Assembly: GCA_036677375.1 (NCBI GenBank) | Contig: JAVBWO010000012.1 | Location: 186,001 to 250,000, forward strand | Length of the DNA stretch: 64,000 nucleotides | Direction: 5' to 3' | Source of the DNA: JAVBWO01 sp036677375 | GTDB lineage: Bacteria > Bacillota > Dehalobacteriia > UBA4068 > UBA4997 | Shown: one piece after another, positions 24,955-33,980 of the stretch | Layout of the letters: every line of letters starts with the position of its first letter | Position numbering within the stretch: the stretch's first letter is position 1 | Position numbers and translations under genes: made by a program | Notes under the pieces: model-generated | The model's input: the letters and a program-made list of their open reading frames with translations, nothing else | The model's database searches: none | Told to the model about the DNA's origin: nothing

Positions 24955-25056
24955 TTGACAAAACAAGGGCAACCTATTAAAATGTAATCCAGAGCTAACA
25001 TTTACAAAATTTGTTGCTGTTTTTTTTCTCTCACAATGTTAGCCATATCTAACATT
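24955..25056 (+). promoter_or_regulatory. feoA promoter and DtxR-type operator
   Basis: TTGACA (24955-24960) and TAAAAT (24978-24983) are 17 bases apart. A half site CTAACATT lies at 24995-25002. A full dyad AATGTTAG-ccatat-CTAACATT lies at 25035-25056, just before the feoA ribosome site. The divergent DtxR-type protein is the likely ligand-dependent repressor. Confidence 0.7.
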
Positions 25057-25093
25057 TTTACAGGATAAACTCATTGGCATTTAGGAGGCTGAC

Positions 25094-25321
25094 ATGACAC
25101 TAGACCAAATCCAACCCACCAATTTCTGCGTGATACTGTCTACCGGAGGGGAAAAAATCATTCGCCGCCGTCTTTTGGATATGGGGCTGACTCCCAAAAC
25201 CAAGATTCTGGTACACAAGGTCGCTCCCATGGGTGACCCCATGGAGATCTATTTACGGGGTTACGCCCTTACCCTGCGAAAGGAAGAAGCCAAACATATC
25301 CAGGTTCAAGAGGTGAGCTAA
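25094..25321 (+). CDS. feoA: Ferrous iron transport protein A
   Basis: This 75-residue SH3-like protein has the FeoA pattern with RRRLLDMGLTPKTKI and YLRGYALTLRKEEA. FeoA acts in the cytoplasm as an accessory of FeoB. AGGAGG precedes the ATG. The gene ends one codon before feoB, so the two are translated together. Confidence 0.9.
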   Translation: MTLDQIQPTNFCVILSTGGEKIIRRRLLDMGLTPKTKILVHKVAPMGDPMEIYLRGYALTLRKEEAKHIQVQEVS

Positions 25322-27328
25322 ATGAAATATGCGCTGATCGGTAACCCCAACAGTGGCAAAACCACGCTTTTCAACTCTTTGACCGGGAGCAAACAGCACG
25401 TAGGCAACTTTCCTGGCGTTACGGTAGAGAAAAAAGAAGGGATCTTAAAAAACACTAACAATATTACGGTAGTGGATCTGCCGGGCATTTATTCCCTCTC
25501 CCCTTATACCGAGGAAGAAGTGGTAACCAGAGACTACCTGCTCAACGAAAACGTCGACCTGATCATCGATATCGTGGATGCCACTAATATCGAAAGAAAT
25601 CTTTATCTTACCCTACAGCTGATGGAATTGGACATGCCCATGGTCATTGCCTTGAACATGATGGACGAGGTGGATTCCAACGGTGATTTCATTGATGTGA
25701 AAGGCATCGCGCAGGAACTGGCCTTGCCTATCGTGCCCATCTCCGCCGGCAAAAACCAGGGGATTAATGATCTGATCGAGATCGCCTATCAAACGGCCAA
25801 AGGCAAAAAAAACCATTTGAAATGGGATTTTTGCAGCGGTGCTACCCATAAGGCCATTCACGCCGTCACGCACTTGATCGAGGACCGTGCGGTACAAAGC
25901 AATTTACCGCTGCGCTTCACCGCCATTAAAGTCATTGAAGGCGATGCTCTGGTAGAAAGGGAGCTTGCCATCTCGCCGCAGGAAAAGGCCATTATCGACT
26001 CTATTGTGCATGAAATGGAGAATAACCTGGCCACAGACAAGGAAGCCGCCATTGTGGATATGCGCTACAGTTTTATCGAAGAGCTATGCCGGAATTATAT
26101 TCAAAAAGGCGGTGAAAGCAAGGAACGGCAGCGTTCCGTTAAAATCGACCGTTTGCTCACCCATAAAATATGGGCCATCCCAATTTTTCTCGGCATCATG
26201 GCTTTTATCTTCTGGCTGACCTTCGGTATTTTGGGCTCTACCCTAAGTAACCTTATGGGAAACTTCATTCAGTATGTGACCAACCTGGTTGACGCCGGTC
26301 TCACGGCGCTTGGCATCAGCTTCTGGCTGCACTCTCTTATCATTGACGGCGTTTTTGTAGGGATCGGCAGCGTCTTATCCTTCCTCCCCACCATTATTAT
26401 TTTGTTTTTCTTCCTCTCCCTTCTGGAGGATAGCGGTTATATGGCCAGGGTGGCTTTCGTTATGGACAAACTCTTGCGCAAGATCGGTTTGTCGGGGCGC
26501 TCTTTCGTTCCCATGCTCATCGGTTTCGGCTGTTCGGTGCCGGCCATTCTTTCCACCAGGACACTGGCCAGTAAAAAAGACCGCATGGTTACCATCCTCT
26601 TGGTACCCTTCATGTCCTGTAGTGCCAAGCTACCAATTTACGCATTGTTCACCGCAGCATTTTTTCCCAACTACCAGGCGCTGGTTATGATTTGCCTGTA
26701 TGTTTTGGGCATCGTAATGGGAATCTTAATAGGGTTCCTCTTAAAAAAGACGGCATTTAAAGGCGATGCGGCGCCTTTCATCATGGAACTGCCCGCTTAC
26801 CGCCTGCCTACCTGGAACAATATCATGCTGGATGTGGGTGAAAAAGCCAAAGGTTTTATCCAACGGGCTTTTACCGTTATTTTCCTGGCTTCTATCGTCA
26901 TTTGGTTCTGCCGCACTTTAGATTGGCAGTTTAACCTGGCGGCTTCCAGCGAGGGCAGCATCTTAGCCTCCATCGGCTCTTTGATCGCTCCCATCTTTAA
27001 ACCTCTTGGTTTTGGCAGCTGGCAGGCTACTACGGCACTCATCACCGGCCTTACCGCCAAGGAAGCCGTCGTCAGTACTCTGGCTGTTTTGATGGGCTCG
27101 ACGGAAGCAGCGGTGAGCGGTACCTTGCAAGGATTGTTCAGCACCTTGAGCGCCGCTTCTTTCTTGGTTTTTACTTTACTTTACATGCCGTGTATCGCCA
27201 CGTTCGCGGTGATCAAAAAAGAACTGGTTTCTCGGAAGAAGGCCGTTTTAGCCATGCTATTTCAAACTTCTGTTGCCTGGATCGTCGCTTTTATCGTTTA
27301 CCGGTTCGGCCTTCTTTTGGGCTTCTAG
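25322..27328 (+). CDS. feoB: Ferrous iron transporter B
   Basis: The 668-residue protein has the N-terminal GTPase domain with G1 GNPNSGKTT (residues 7-15), G3 DLPGIYSL and G4 NMMDEVD, followed by about eight membrane segments with two gate motifs (MLIGFGCSVPAI and the second half ELPAYRLPTW). It imports Fe(II) in anaerobic conditions. It is complete, unlike the fragment at 21793-22677, from which it differs clearly in sequence, so the two are not recent duplicates. Confidence 0.93.
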   Translation: MKYALIGNPNSGKTTLFNSLTGSKQHVGNFPGVTVEKKEGILKNTNNITVVDLPGIYSLSPYTEEEVVTRDYLLNENVDLIIDIVDATNIERNLYLTLQLMELDMPMVIALNMMDEVDSNGDFIDVKGIAQELALPIVPISAGKNQGINDLIEIAYQTAKGKKNHLKWDFCSGATHKAIHAVTHLIEDRAVQSNLPLRFTAIKVIEGDALVERELAISPQEKAIIDSIVHEMENNLATDKEAAIVDMRYSFIEELCRNYIQKGGESKERQRSVKIDRLLTHKIWAIPIFLGIMAFIFWLTFGILGSTLSNLMGNFIQYVTNLVDAGLTALGISFWLHSLIIDGVFVGIGSVLSFLPTIIILFFFLSLLEDSGYMARVAFVMDKLLRKIGLSGRSFVPMLIGFGCSVPAILSTRTLASKKDRMVTILLVPFMSCSAKLPIYALFTAAFFPNYQALVMICLYVLGIVMGILIGFLLKKTAFKGDAAPFIMELPAYRLPTWNNIMLDVGEKAKGFIQRAFTVIFLASIVIWFCRTLDWQFNLAASSEGSILASIGSLIAPIFKPLGFGSWQATTALITGLTAKEAVVSTLAVLMGSTEAAVSGTLQGLFSTLSAASFLVFTLLYMPCIATFAVIKKELVSRKKAVLAMLFQTSVAWIVAFIVYRFGLLLGF

Positions 27329-27342
27329 TGAGGTGATATTTC

Positions 27343-27537
27343 TTGCATGCAATTGATTGGGTCATTATCATTCCTTTACTGATTCTGGCAGTGGCGGCTT
27401 TTGTCAGCTGGCGTAAAAGCAAAAACCGCGGCTGCCATAACAAAAGTTGTTCTACCTGCTCCAGGAATCCCAACACCTGCCCCTATACCAAGGAAAAACA
27501 AAATATAGAAAACCAAAATAATCATAACCAACCGTAA
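27343..27537 (+). CDS. FeoB-associated Cys-rich membrane protein
   Basis: This 64-residue protein has one N-terminal membrane helix (about 5-22) and a Cys-rich tail with CHNKSCSTCSRNPNTC. It fits the small FeoB-associated family found in Firmicutes and may replace or assist FeoC. The start is TTG with GTGAGGTGAT upstream. It follows feoB by 14 bases. Confidence 0.82.
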   Translation: MHAIDWVIIIPLLILAVAAFVSWRKSKNRGCHNKSCSTCSRNPNTCPYTKEKQNIENQNNHNQP

Positions 27538-27554
27538 AATTGAAGTGATGAAGT

Positions 27555-27608
27555 GATAACCTCTAAGTAGACAGAAAAACCACTGTTTACTTAGGGGTTA
27601 TCATTTTA
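27555..27608 (+). terminator. Terminator of the feo operon
   Basis: GATAACCtCTAAGTA pairs with TACTTAGgGGTTATC with one mismatch, followed by ATTTTATT. It lies 18 bases after the small Cys-rich gene. Confidence 0.8.
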
Positions 27609-27624
27609 TTAAAGGTGGTGTTTT

Positions 27625-27650
27625 GTGGCCAACGTCAAAACGTTGGCCAC
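27625..27650. repeat. Perfect 11-bp inverted repeat
   Basis: GTGGCCAACGT and ACGTTGGCCAC flank a four-base CAAA loop between two convergent terminators. No T-run follows. Its role is unknown. Confidence 0.6.
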
Positions 27651-27667
27651 TCGCTAAAGCGTACATG

Positions 27668-27703
27668 AGAAAAGACCCGGGGATTTATATTCCCCGGGTC
27701 TCT
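27668..27703 (-). terminator. Terminator of the purL/lipoprotein transcript
   Basis: GACCCGGGGA and TCCCCGGGTC form a perfect 10-bp stem. On the minus strand it is followed by TTTTCTC. It lies eleven bases past the lipoprotein stop. Confidence 0.75.
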
Positions 27704-27713
27704 TGCGCTTACT

Positions 27714-28103
27714 TTATAATTTAAAATACTGGTCATAATTGAGATATTTCAGCTCAATTTGGAATCCATCCTCCAAGGAAATGGATTTGGCGCCCTCTTG
27801 GGTCAATACACCTTTATCATACAGAAGCCAGCCGTCGGTGGCTGTGGAAGCCACATTGCCGAAATTATCCAACATGCCGTTCTTCAAGGTATACGGGACA
27901 TTGTGATCCTGACAGGCCTTGGTAATAGCCGCAAGAGCGGTAGCATCCTTTTCATTCACCGATACTTCGGTATTGAGAAGCTCTATCCCATCCGGCGCTG
28001 TGATAACAACACTGCCGGTTATGGTCTTTGCCGTTTCCTGACAGCCGGTCAAGAGCATTACACTACAAATACAACATAAAAAGAAAACCCAAAGTTTCTT
28101 CAT
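27714..28103 (-). CDS. DUF4430-like lipoprotein
   Basis: This small secreted lipoprotein (129 residues) has KK, a hydrophobic segment and the lipobox LLTGC. The mature part resembles the DUF4430/transcobalamin C-terminal-like fold, with DGWLLYDKGV and a final EDGFQIELKYL. Such domains often bind small ligands or serve in surface proteins; the ligand is unknown. ATG 28103 is preferred over an in-frame TTG four codons upstream because GGGGGTAG precedes it. It lies 55 bases after purL and may share its transcript. Confidence 0.65.
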   Translation of the reverse strand: MKKLWVFFLCCICSVMLLTGCQETAKTITGSVVITAPDGIELLNTEVSVNEKDATALAAITKACQDHNVPYTLKNGMLDNFGNVASTATDGWLLYDKGVLTQEGAKSISLEDGFQIELKYLNYDQYFKL

Positions 28104-28158
28104 CACTACCCCCAAAAAATGAACAAAATTGATAAGAAAAACCCGTTAAAAAGCCGGA

Positions 28159-31100
28159 CTATTTGAAATAAGCCACGCCGGCTGAGAAGATCTTTTGATC
28201 GTAGTCACCCGGTACATTGATATACAAACCGGAATCCACCCGTTCGGTATGGCCCATTTTACCCAGGATGCGGCCGTCTGGACTGGTAATACCTTCAATG
28301 GCGTACATGGAACCGTTGGCATTATAGGCAATATCCATGGAAGGAAGGCCGTTGGTGTCCACATACTGGGTTGCGACCTGGCCATTGGCAAAGAGTGATT
28401 TGATCTCTTCTTCCGTGGCAACAAAGCGTCCTTCCCCATGAGAAATAGCCACACAATGGATGTCTCCCGCTTGCGACTGAGCCAGCCAGGGAGAAAGCGT
28501 ACTGGTGATTCTGGTTTGAGCAATACGGCTGATGTGGCGGCCGATCTGATTGAAGGTTAAGGTGGGGCTGTCAGGCCGCATCTCCCGGATCTCGCCATAA
28601 GGGACTAAGCCAACTTTCACCAAAGCCTGGAAACCATTGCAGATACCGATGATCAAGCCGTCTTTTTGCTGGAGCAACCGATTTAATTGTTCCGCGATCA
28701 GCGGATTTCTTAAAACTGCGGCGATAAATTTGCCGCTGCCTTCCGGCTCGTCTCCGGCGGAGAAACCGCCGGGAATGGCCATGATCTGGCAATCGGCCAG
28801 TGAACGTGCAAAAGCGCGGATGCTTTCTTCAATATCCTGGGCATTGCGGTTCTTGATGATGATACTTTCCACCGCGGCTCCCGCTTTGGCAAAAGCTTTG
28901 CCCAGATCGTATTCACAGTTGGTGCCGGGGAAAACAGGCATGCAAACTTTAGGGCTTGACTGCTTATAAGCTGATTTTTTGCCGGTTTGTCCGGTATAAA
29001 GAGGCATCTGTGTCATCTCAGGCAAAGGCGCCTTGGTGGAAAATACCGGTTCCAAGGTATTCTGCCAGGCCGTTAGGAGATCGCAAAGAGCAATGCTGCC
29101 GCTGCCGTAATCCACCACCGGCGCGGTCTGCACTTCGCCAATGAGGTCATATTCCATACCGAAAAGAGTTGCTTCATTTTCGATTTCCAACAAAATACTG
29201 CCATAAGCCGGAGCAAACAGCATTTGACTGTCCCACTCTCCATACAGCTTCACACCTAAATGATTGCCAAAAGCCGCTTTGGCCAAGGTAACGCCGATGC
29301 CGCCCTGTCCCAAAGCGGAGGCGGAACGCACCTTGCCTGCCTGGCCGGCCATGAAAGCAAAATTGGCCTTCAACTGGGCAAAATCAGGCGTGCCGTATTC
29401 ATCCCGGCCCACCGGGAGAACCGCTAAAAGATTACCCGGCGCTTTCAATTCCGGTGAAATGACTTTTCGCATATCTCCAACACAAACGGCAAAAGCACAT
29501 AAGGTAGGCGGTACATCCAGGTCATTAAAGCTACCAGACATGCTATCCTTACCGCCGATAGCCGGTACCGCAAGCTGCCGCATGGCGGTCTGTGCTCCCA
29601 GCAAAGCGGCAAAAGGCTTGCCCCAGCGGCTGGGCACATCATGAAGCGCGCCGAAATATTCTTGCATGGTGAGGCGGCACCGGGCCGCGTCCCCTCCTGC
29701 CGCCGCGATCTTGCTTAAGGCTTCCACCACCGCGTAAAGACCGCCGTGGTAGGGGCTCCAAGAACTTAAATAAGGGTCAAAACCATAGCTCATCCAAGTG
29801 CCGGTGTGGGTCTCGCCTTGGATCAGCGGAATCTTCGCCGCCATGACCTGACTGGGCGTCATCTGATGCATACCGCCGAAAGGCATTAAAACGCTGCCGG
29901 CGCCGATGGTGCTGTCAAAACGCTCGACCAAGCCCTTTTTACTGCAATTGTTTAACCGTGACATGGCATCAAGCCAGGCACTTTTTATATCTCCCGCCGG
30001 GACGGTGGCAAAGAAATCTCCCTGGGGCTGGTTCACAACAACCTTGCTTTTGGCGCGAACACCATTGGTATCCAAAAAGGCGCGGGAAATATTGACGATC
30101 TTTTGCCCCCGCCAATTCATTTCCATCCTTTCCCGGTCCGTTACCACGGCAACCGGGGTGGCGTCCAGATTTTCCGCCGCCGCCAGCTTCAGCACCTTGT
30201 CCACGTCCTGCGCACGCACCACTACCGCCATACGTTCCTGGGACTCGGAAATGGCCAGCTCCGTACCATCCAAGCCTTCATACTTTTTAGGTACCGCGTC
30301 CAAGTTGATCTCCAGGCCGTCGGACAGCTCGCCGATGGCCACAGAAACGCCGCCGGCGCCAAAATCATTGCAACGCTTAACCAAGGTAGTGAATTTCTCA
30401 TTGCGATATAAGCGCTGCAGCTTGCGTTCGGTGATGGGATTACCCTTTTGCACTTCCGCGCCGCATTCCAAAATACTGTTTTCATCATGGGCTTTGCTGG
30501 AGCCAGTGGCGCCACCGCAGCCGTCCCGTCCGGTAGCGCCGCCTAAAAGCAGCACCACATCGCCAGGTTGCGGCGTTTCCCGCACCACATGAGCGGCGGG
30601 CGCCGCCGCGATTACAGCCCCGATCTCCATTCTTTTGGCTTTATAGCCTGGATGATAAACTTCATCCACCAAACCGGTGGCCAAACCGATCTGATTGCCG
30701 TAGCTGCTGTAACCCTGAGCTGCGCCTACCGTGATCTTCCTTTGCGGCAGCTTGCCGGGGATGGTATCCTCCACCTTCTCCAAGGGATCGCCGCAGCCGG
30801 TGACCCGCATAGCTTGATAGACATAAGCCCTTCCGGAAAGAGGGTCCCGGATGGCGCCGCCGATACAGGTGGCCGCACCCCCAAAGGGCTCGATCTCCGT
30901 GGGGTGATTGTGTGTTTCGTTTTTGAACATGACCAAATAAGGCACTACTTTGCCGTCCACATCCACCTGGGCTTTCACGCTGCAGGCATTGATTTCCTCC
31001 GAGCTGTCCAGATCGGGGATTTTTCCGTCTGAAAGCATTTCCTTGGCATTGATGGTAGCCATATCCATCAAGGTAAGAGGTTTTTGCTCCCGGCCGGTTT

Positions 31101-31917
31101 TTTGCCGAGCCGCTTTGTATTCCGCCAAAGCTTGCCGCCACAGGGGCGCGTAAAATCCTTCTTCGATGCGGATTTCTTCAATGGCCGTCTGGAAAGTAGT
31201 ATGGCGGCAATGGTCGGACCAATAGGTGTCGATGACTTTGATCTCTGTTAAGGTAGGATCGCGTTTCTCTTCCCCGGCAAAATAATCCCGGCAGAAAGCC
31301 AGATCCGCCACGCTCATGGCCAGTCCCATCTCTTGCCATAGTTTGGTCAGCGCTTCCTCGTCCATTTGGCGGAACCCTTTTAAAATAGGCACGTCGGCAG
31401 GCGCTGTATATGCAATATCCAAGGTATCCGGTTTGGCCGCCGCCGCTTCCCTGCTGTCCACCGGATTGATGCAATAATTACGGATGGCCTGCCATTCCTT
31501 ATCGCTGAAATCCCCTTCCAAAATATAAAGGGTAGCCACCCGCACCTGCGGCTTTTCCTGCTGGGTCAGTAATTGCACACATTGGGCGGCGCTGTCCGCC
31601 CGCTGATCGTATTGTCCCGGCAGAAATTCCACCGCCAGGATTTTCTCTGCGGCGGCTAAAGGCGGCAGCTCCTCATGATAGAGCAGGTCCACCGCCGGTT
31701 CCGCCAATATTTGCCGGCAGGCGGCTTCATAATGAGCTTCGTCCAGACCGGCGATATCATAACGGTTGACAATGCGAAGATTCTTTAAAGAAGCAATACC
31801 GAAGTTCTCCTTAAGATCCCGGCTCATGCCCTGCGCCGCCACGTTAAAACCTTTTTTCTTTTCCACATAAACACGCTTTACCAAAAGATTCACCCCATTT
31901 TTGCAGTCTCGTGCCAT
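28159..31917 (-). CDS. purL: Phosphoribosylformylglycinamidine synthase (single chain)
   Basis: The 1252-residue protein catalyses the fourth step of purine synthesis: FGAR + ATP + glutamine to FGAM. It joins two PurM-like ATP-binding halves to a C-terminal glutaminase (about 990-1250) with PGTNCEYDLG, the nucleophile in GICNGFQ (Cys near 1088) and the His of SHGEGRF. NETHNHPTEIEPFGGAATC and DNDVPP-like central motifs are seen. This long form replaces PurS/PurL/PurQ. No other pur gene is nearby. AAGGAGA precedes the ATG. Confidence 0.95.
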   Translation of the reverse strand: MARDCKNGVNLLVKRVYVEKKKGFNVAAQGMSRDLKENFGIASLKNLRIVNRYDIAGLDEAHYEAACRQILAEPAVDLLYHEELPPLAAAEKILAVEFLPGQYDQRADSAAQCVQLLTQQEKPQVRVATLYILEGDFSDKEWQAIRNYCINPVDSREAAAAKPDTLDIAYTAPADVPILKGFRQMDEEALTKLWQEMGLAMSVADLAFCRDYFAGEEKRDPTLTEIKVIDTYWSDHCRHTTFQTAIEEIRIEEGFYAPLWRQALAEYKAARQKTGREQKPLTLMDMATINAKEMLSDGKIPDLDSSEEINACSVKAQVDVDGKVVPYLVMFKNETHNHPTEIEPFGGAATCIGGAIRDPLSGRAYVYQAMRVTGCGDPLEKVEDTIPGKLPQRKITVGAAQGYSSYGNQIGLATGLVDEVYHPGYKAKRMEIGAVIAAAPAAHVVRETPQPGDVVLLLGGATGRDGCGGATGSSKAHDENSILECGAEVQKGNPITERKLQRLYRNEKFTTLVKRCNDFGAGGVSVAIGELSDGLEINLDAVPKKYEGLDGTELAISESQERMAVVVRAQDVDKVLKLAAAENLDATPVAVVTDRERMEMNWRGQKIVNISRAFLDTNGVRAKSKVVVNQPQGDFFATVPAGDIKSAWLDAMSRLNNCSKKGLVERFDSTIGAGSVLMPFGGMHQMTPSQVMAAKIPLIQGETHTGTWMSYGFDPYLSSWSPYHGGLYAVVEALSKIAAAGGDAARCRLTMQEYFGALHDVPSRWGKPFAALLGAQTAMRQLAVPAIGGKDSMSGSFNDLDVPPTLCAFAVCVGDMRKVISPELKAPGNLLAVLPVGRDEYGTPDFAQLKANFAFMAGQAGKVRSASALGQGGIGVTLAKAAFGNHLGVKLYGEWDSQMLFAPAYGSILLEIENEATLFGMEYDLIGEVQTAPVVDYGSGSIALCDLLTAWQNTLEPVFSTKAPLPEMTQMPLYTGQTGKKSAYKQSSPKVCMPVFPGTNCEYDLGKAFAKAGAAVESIIIKNRNAQDIEESIRAFARSLADCQIMAIPGGFSAGDEPEGSGKFIAAVLRNPLIAEQLNRLLQQKDGLIIGICNGFQALVKVGLVPYGEIREMRPDSPTLTFNQIGRHISRIAQTRITSTLSPWLAQSQAGDIHCVAISHGEGRFVATEEEIKSLFANGQVATQYVDTNGLPSMDIAYNANGSMYAIEGITSPDGRILGKMGHTERVDSGLYINVPGDYDQKIFSAGVAYFK

Positions 31918-31986
31918 TGAGGCATTCTCCTTCTGCTTTAATAATAATAGATTTTATCACATGCTATATCATACCACGGGCATGGT

Positions 31987-32415
31987 TTATAAATCCAGCA
32001 AAATATCCAAGGCTTCCAAATATCCCGCCGCACCGTGGCCGCTGATCTGCTGCACACAAACCGGCTCGATCACGGAAATGCTGCGAAACGGTTCTCTTTG
32101 ACGGATATCGGAAAGATGCACCTCTACCGTGGGGATTTCTACGCCGGCAATAGCGTCCCGCAGAGCGTAACTATAATGGGTATAGGCGCCGGGATTGAAA
32201 ATAATGCCGTCTACGTTGCCGTAACCGGCATGGATCCTGTCAATCAATGCCCCTTCGCTATTGGACTGAAAGCAAACAAGCGACACCCCGCGAGTTACGG
32301 CATGAGCTTCCACCATTTTTTCAATCTCCTGCAAGGTCTGCGTACCGTAGACAGCCTTTTCCCGGATGCCTAATAAATTTAAATTAGGGCCGTTCAGCAA
32401 TAAAATGTGTTTCAT
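31987..32415 (-). CDS. aroQ: 3-dehydroquinate dehydratase, type II
   Basis: This 142-residue type II enzyme removes water from 3-dehydroquinate in the shikimate pathway. LNGPNLNLLGIRE, FNPGAYTHYSYALRDA and EVHLSDIRQREPFR mark the active site; the His of EVHLSDI and the Tyr of the N-terminal loop are kept. It is divergent from aroE with a 61-base gap. Confidence 0.95.
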   Translation of the reverse strand: MKHILLLNGPNLNLLGIREKAVYGTQTLQEIEKMVEAHAVTRGVSLVCFQSNSEGALIDRIHAGYGNVDGIIFNPGAYTHYSYALRDAIAGVEIPTVEVHLSDIRQREPFRSISVIEPVCVQQISGHGAAGYLEALDILLDL

Positions 32416-32476
32416 CTCTTTTCCTCCTTGACAGAACGTGATACAATAGTTTCAATAATATTGGGAGGTGCTTTCT

Positions 32477-33337
32477 TTGCCCAAAAATTTTGCCGTGATC
32501 GGTGATCCTGTGGGCCACAGCCTATCACCGGCCATTCACAACCTGCTTTATGAAATCCACCATTATGACGGGACCTACCGTCCCCTGCGTATTCGGAAAA
32601 CCCAATTGGAGCAGGAGCTGCCCCGGCTCATCGCCGAATATGATCTGGCGGGATTCAATATTACCATGCCCCATAAGCAAGGCATCATCCCCCTTTTGGC
32701 GACCATTACCAAGGACGGCGCTTTGGCGCATTCGGTCAATACCGTTTGCTGCACTTATAAAGGACTGCAAGGCTATTCCACCGACGCTTTGGGATTTGCG
32801 CAGGCGGTACAAGCCACCGGACGGGACCCGCAAAAGCTGCCGGCGGTATTTTTAGGCTGCGGCGGCGCTTGCAATGCTTTGGCTCTGCATTGGGCTCTGA
32901 TGGAAAAAGCGCCTGTAACCATTATCGCCCGTACGCCGGAAAAGGCCGCGCCCATCAAGGAAACCATCCAAGAGCAAGGCGGCGCTCCTCTTACTATTTT
33001 AACATGGACGGAAGGAAATATCATCAATGCCATGAAAAATGCACTGCTTTTGGTGAACACCACGCCCCTGGGCATGGTGGGCAATCCCGAAAATTTCGAA
33101 AATCTGGAATTTCTTCAAACCTTACCGGATCATTCCCTGGTTTTTGATCTCATCTACGACCCCAGAGAGACCCTGCTGCTGCAAAAAGCAAGGGAACTGG
33201 GCCATTGCACTGCCAACGGCTTGGATATGCTGATTTATCAGGCGATGGAGGCTTTTACCATTTTGACCGGCGTCAAAACGGACAAAAAGGATAAGATCAC
33301 CATCGAACAGGCCTTAAAAGCACAAGGTTTGGGCTGA
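32477..33337 (+). CDS. aroE: Shikimate dehydrogenase
   Basis: The protein (286 residues) reduces 3-dehydroshikimate with NADPH. GHSLSPAIHN, NITMPHKQG (catalytic Lys), the Rossmann motif GCGGACNA and TTPLGM are present. A TTG start at 32477 is preferred because GGGAGGTG (32463-32470) overlaps the alternative GTG at 32468 but is well spaced to TTG. A TTGACA box at 32428 could be its -35. It is the only + strand gene of the aro block. Confidence 0.93.
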   Translation: MPKNFAVIGDPVGHSLSPAIHNLLYEIHHYDGTYRPLRIRKTQLEQELPRLIAEYDLAGFNITMPHKQGIIPLLATITKDGALAHSVNTVCCTYKGLQGYSTDALGFAQAVQATGRDPQKLPAVFLGCGGACNALALHWALMEKAPVTIIARTPEKAAPIKETIQEQGGAPLTILTWTEGNIINAMKNALLLVNTTPLGMVGNPENFENLEFLQTLPDHSLVFDLIYDPRETLLLQKARELGHCTANGLDMLIYQAMEAFTILTGVKTDKKDKITIEQALKAQGLG

Positions 33338-33442
33338 TTGGTTAAAGCCTTTTGATATTGCAAAACATCGCTTTATCATCAAATCGCACAACATAGCCGG
33401 GGTAAGCATTTCCCGGAAAGTACGGCAAAAATCATATAACAC

Positions 33443-33475
33443 AAAAGCCCTGTAACCTTACAGGGCTTTTTGATT
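33443..33475. terminator. Bidirectional terminator between aroE and aroK
   Basis: AAAAGCCCTGTAA and TTACAGGGCTTTT form a perfect 13-bp stem with a two-base loop and T-runs on both sides. The aroK stop codon lies within it. Confidence 0.85.
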
Positions 33476-33976
33476 GAAATAGGCGCGTCCGAGATCAATC
33501 AGCTTTTGCGCTGCCAATCCCGTATCGCCGTCATGAACTAAAGTAACATGACTGGCAGTCTCGTAGAGCTTCTGCCGCTGAGCGTACAATTGCCGGAGCC
33601 GTTTTTCGGTATCACCTTGCAGCAAAGGACGTTTTGTGGGCTTTACCTCTTGGATGAGCAAATCCAGGGACCGGTTCAAATAAACCACCAAGCCGCTTTT
33701 TTGCATCAACAGGACATTGGCGGGGTCAAGAATGATACCGCCGCCCGTGGCAATGAGAAACCCATGCCGCACGGCATATTCTTGCAGGATTTTTCTCTCC
33801 AGCGTCCGGAAAGCGGCCTCCCCTTTTTGCTGAAAAATTTGATTAATGGTCGCGTTTTCTTGTTGTTCGATGCAGGCGTCTAAATCCATAGGCACAAGCC
33901 CCAATTCCCCGGCCGCCAAAGGAGCCAGGGTACTTTTGCCGCTGCCCGGCATACCGATTAGATAAAGATTAGGCAT
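33458..33976 (-). CDS. aroK: Shikimate kinase
   Basis: This 172-residue kinase phosphorylates shikimate at O3. The P-loop GMPGSGKST, DLDACIEQQ, FRTLERKIL and GGGIILDPAN are present. ATG 33976 follows GGGAGGTC; an in-frame start 60 bases upstream would lie inside pheA. It is the last gene of the aro transcript and starts four bases after pheA. Confidence 0.93.
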   Translation of the reverse strand: MPNLYLIGMPGSGKSTLAPLAAGELGLVPMDLDACIEQQENATINQIFQQKGEAAFRTLERKILQEYAVRHGFLIATGGGIILDPANVLLMQKSGLVVYLNRSLDLLIQEVKPTKRPLLQGDTEKRLRQLYAQRQKLYETASHVTLVHDGDTGLAAQKLIDLGRAYFNQKAL

Positions 33977-33980
33977 CACG

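Noticed and set aside
25322..27328. Recent duplication between full feoB and the FeoB fragment
   Set aside because: The two differ clearly throughout the shared C-terminal part, so they are distinct FeoB types and not recent copies.
29906..30592. 228-codon frame opposite purL
   Set aside because: It is a shadow of the strongly conserved purL coding strand, with no ribosome site or family match.
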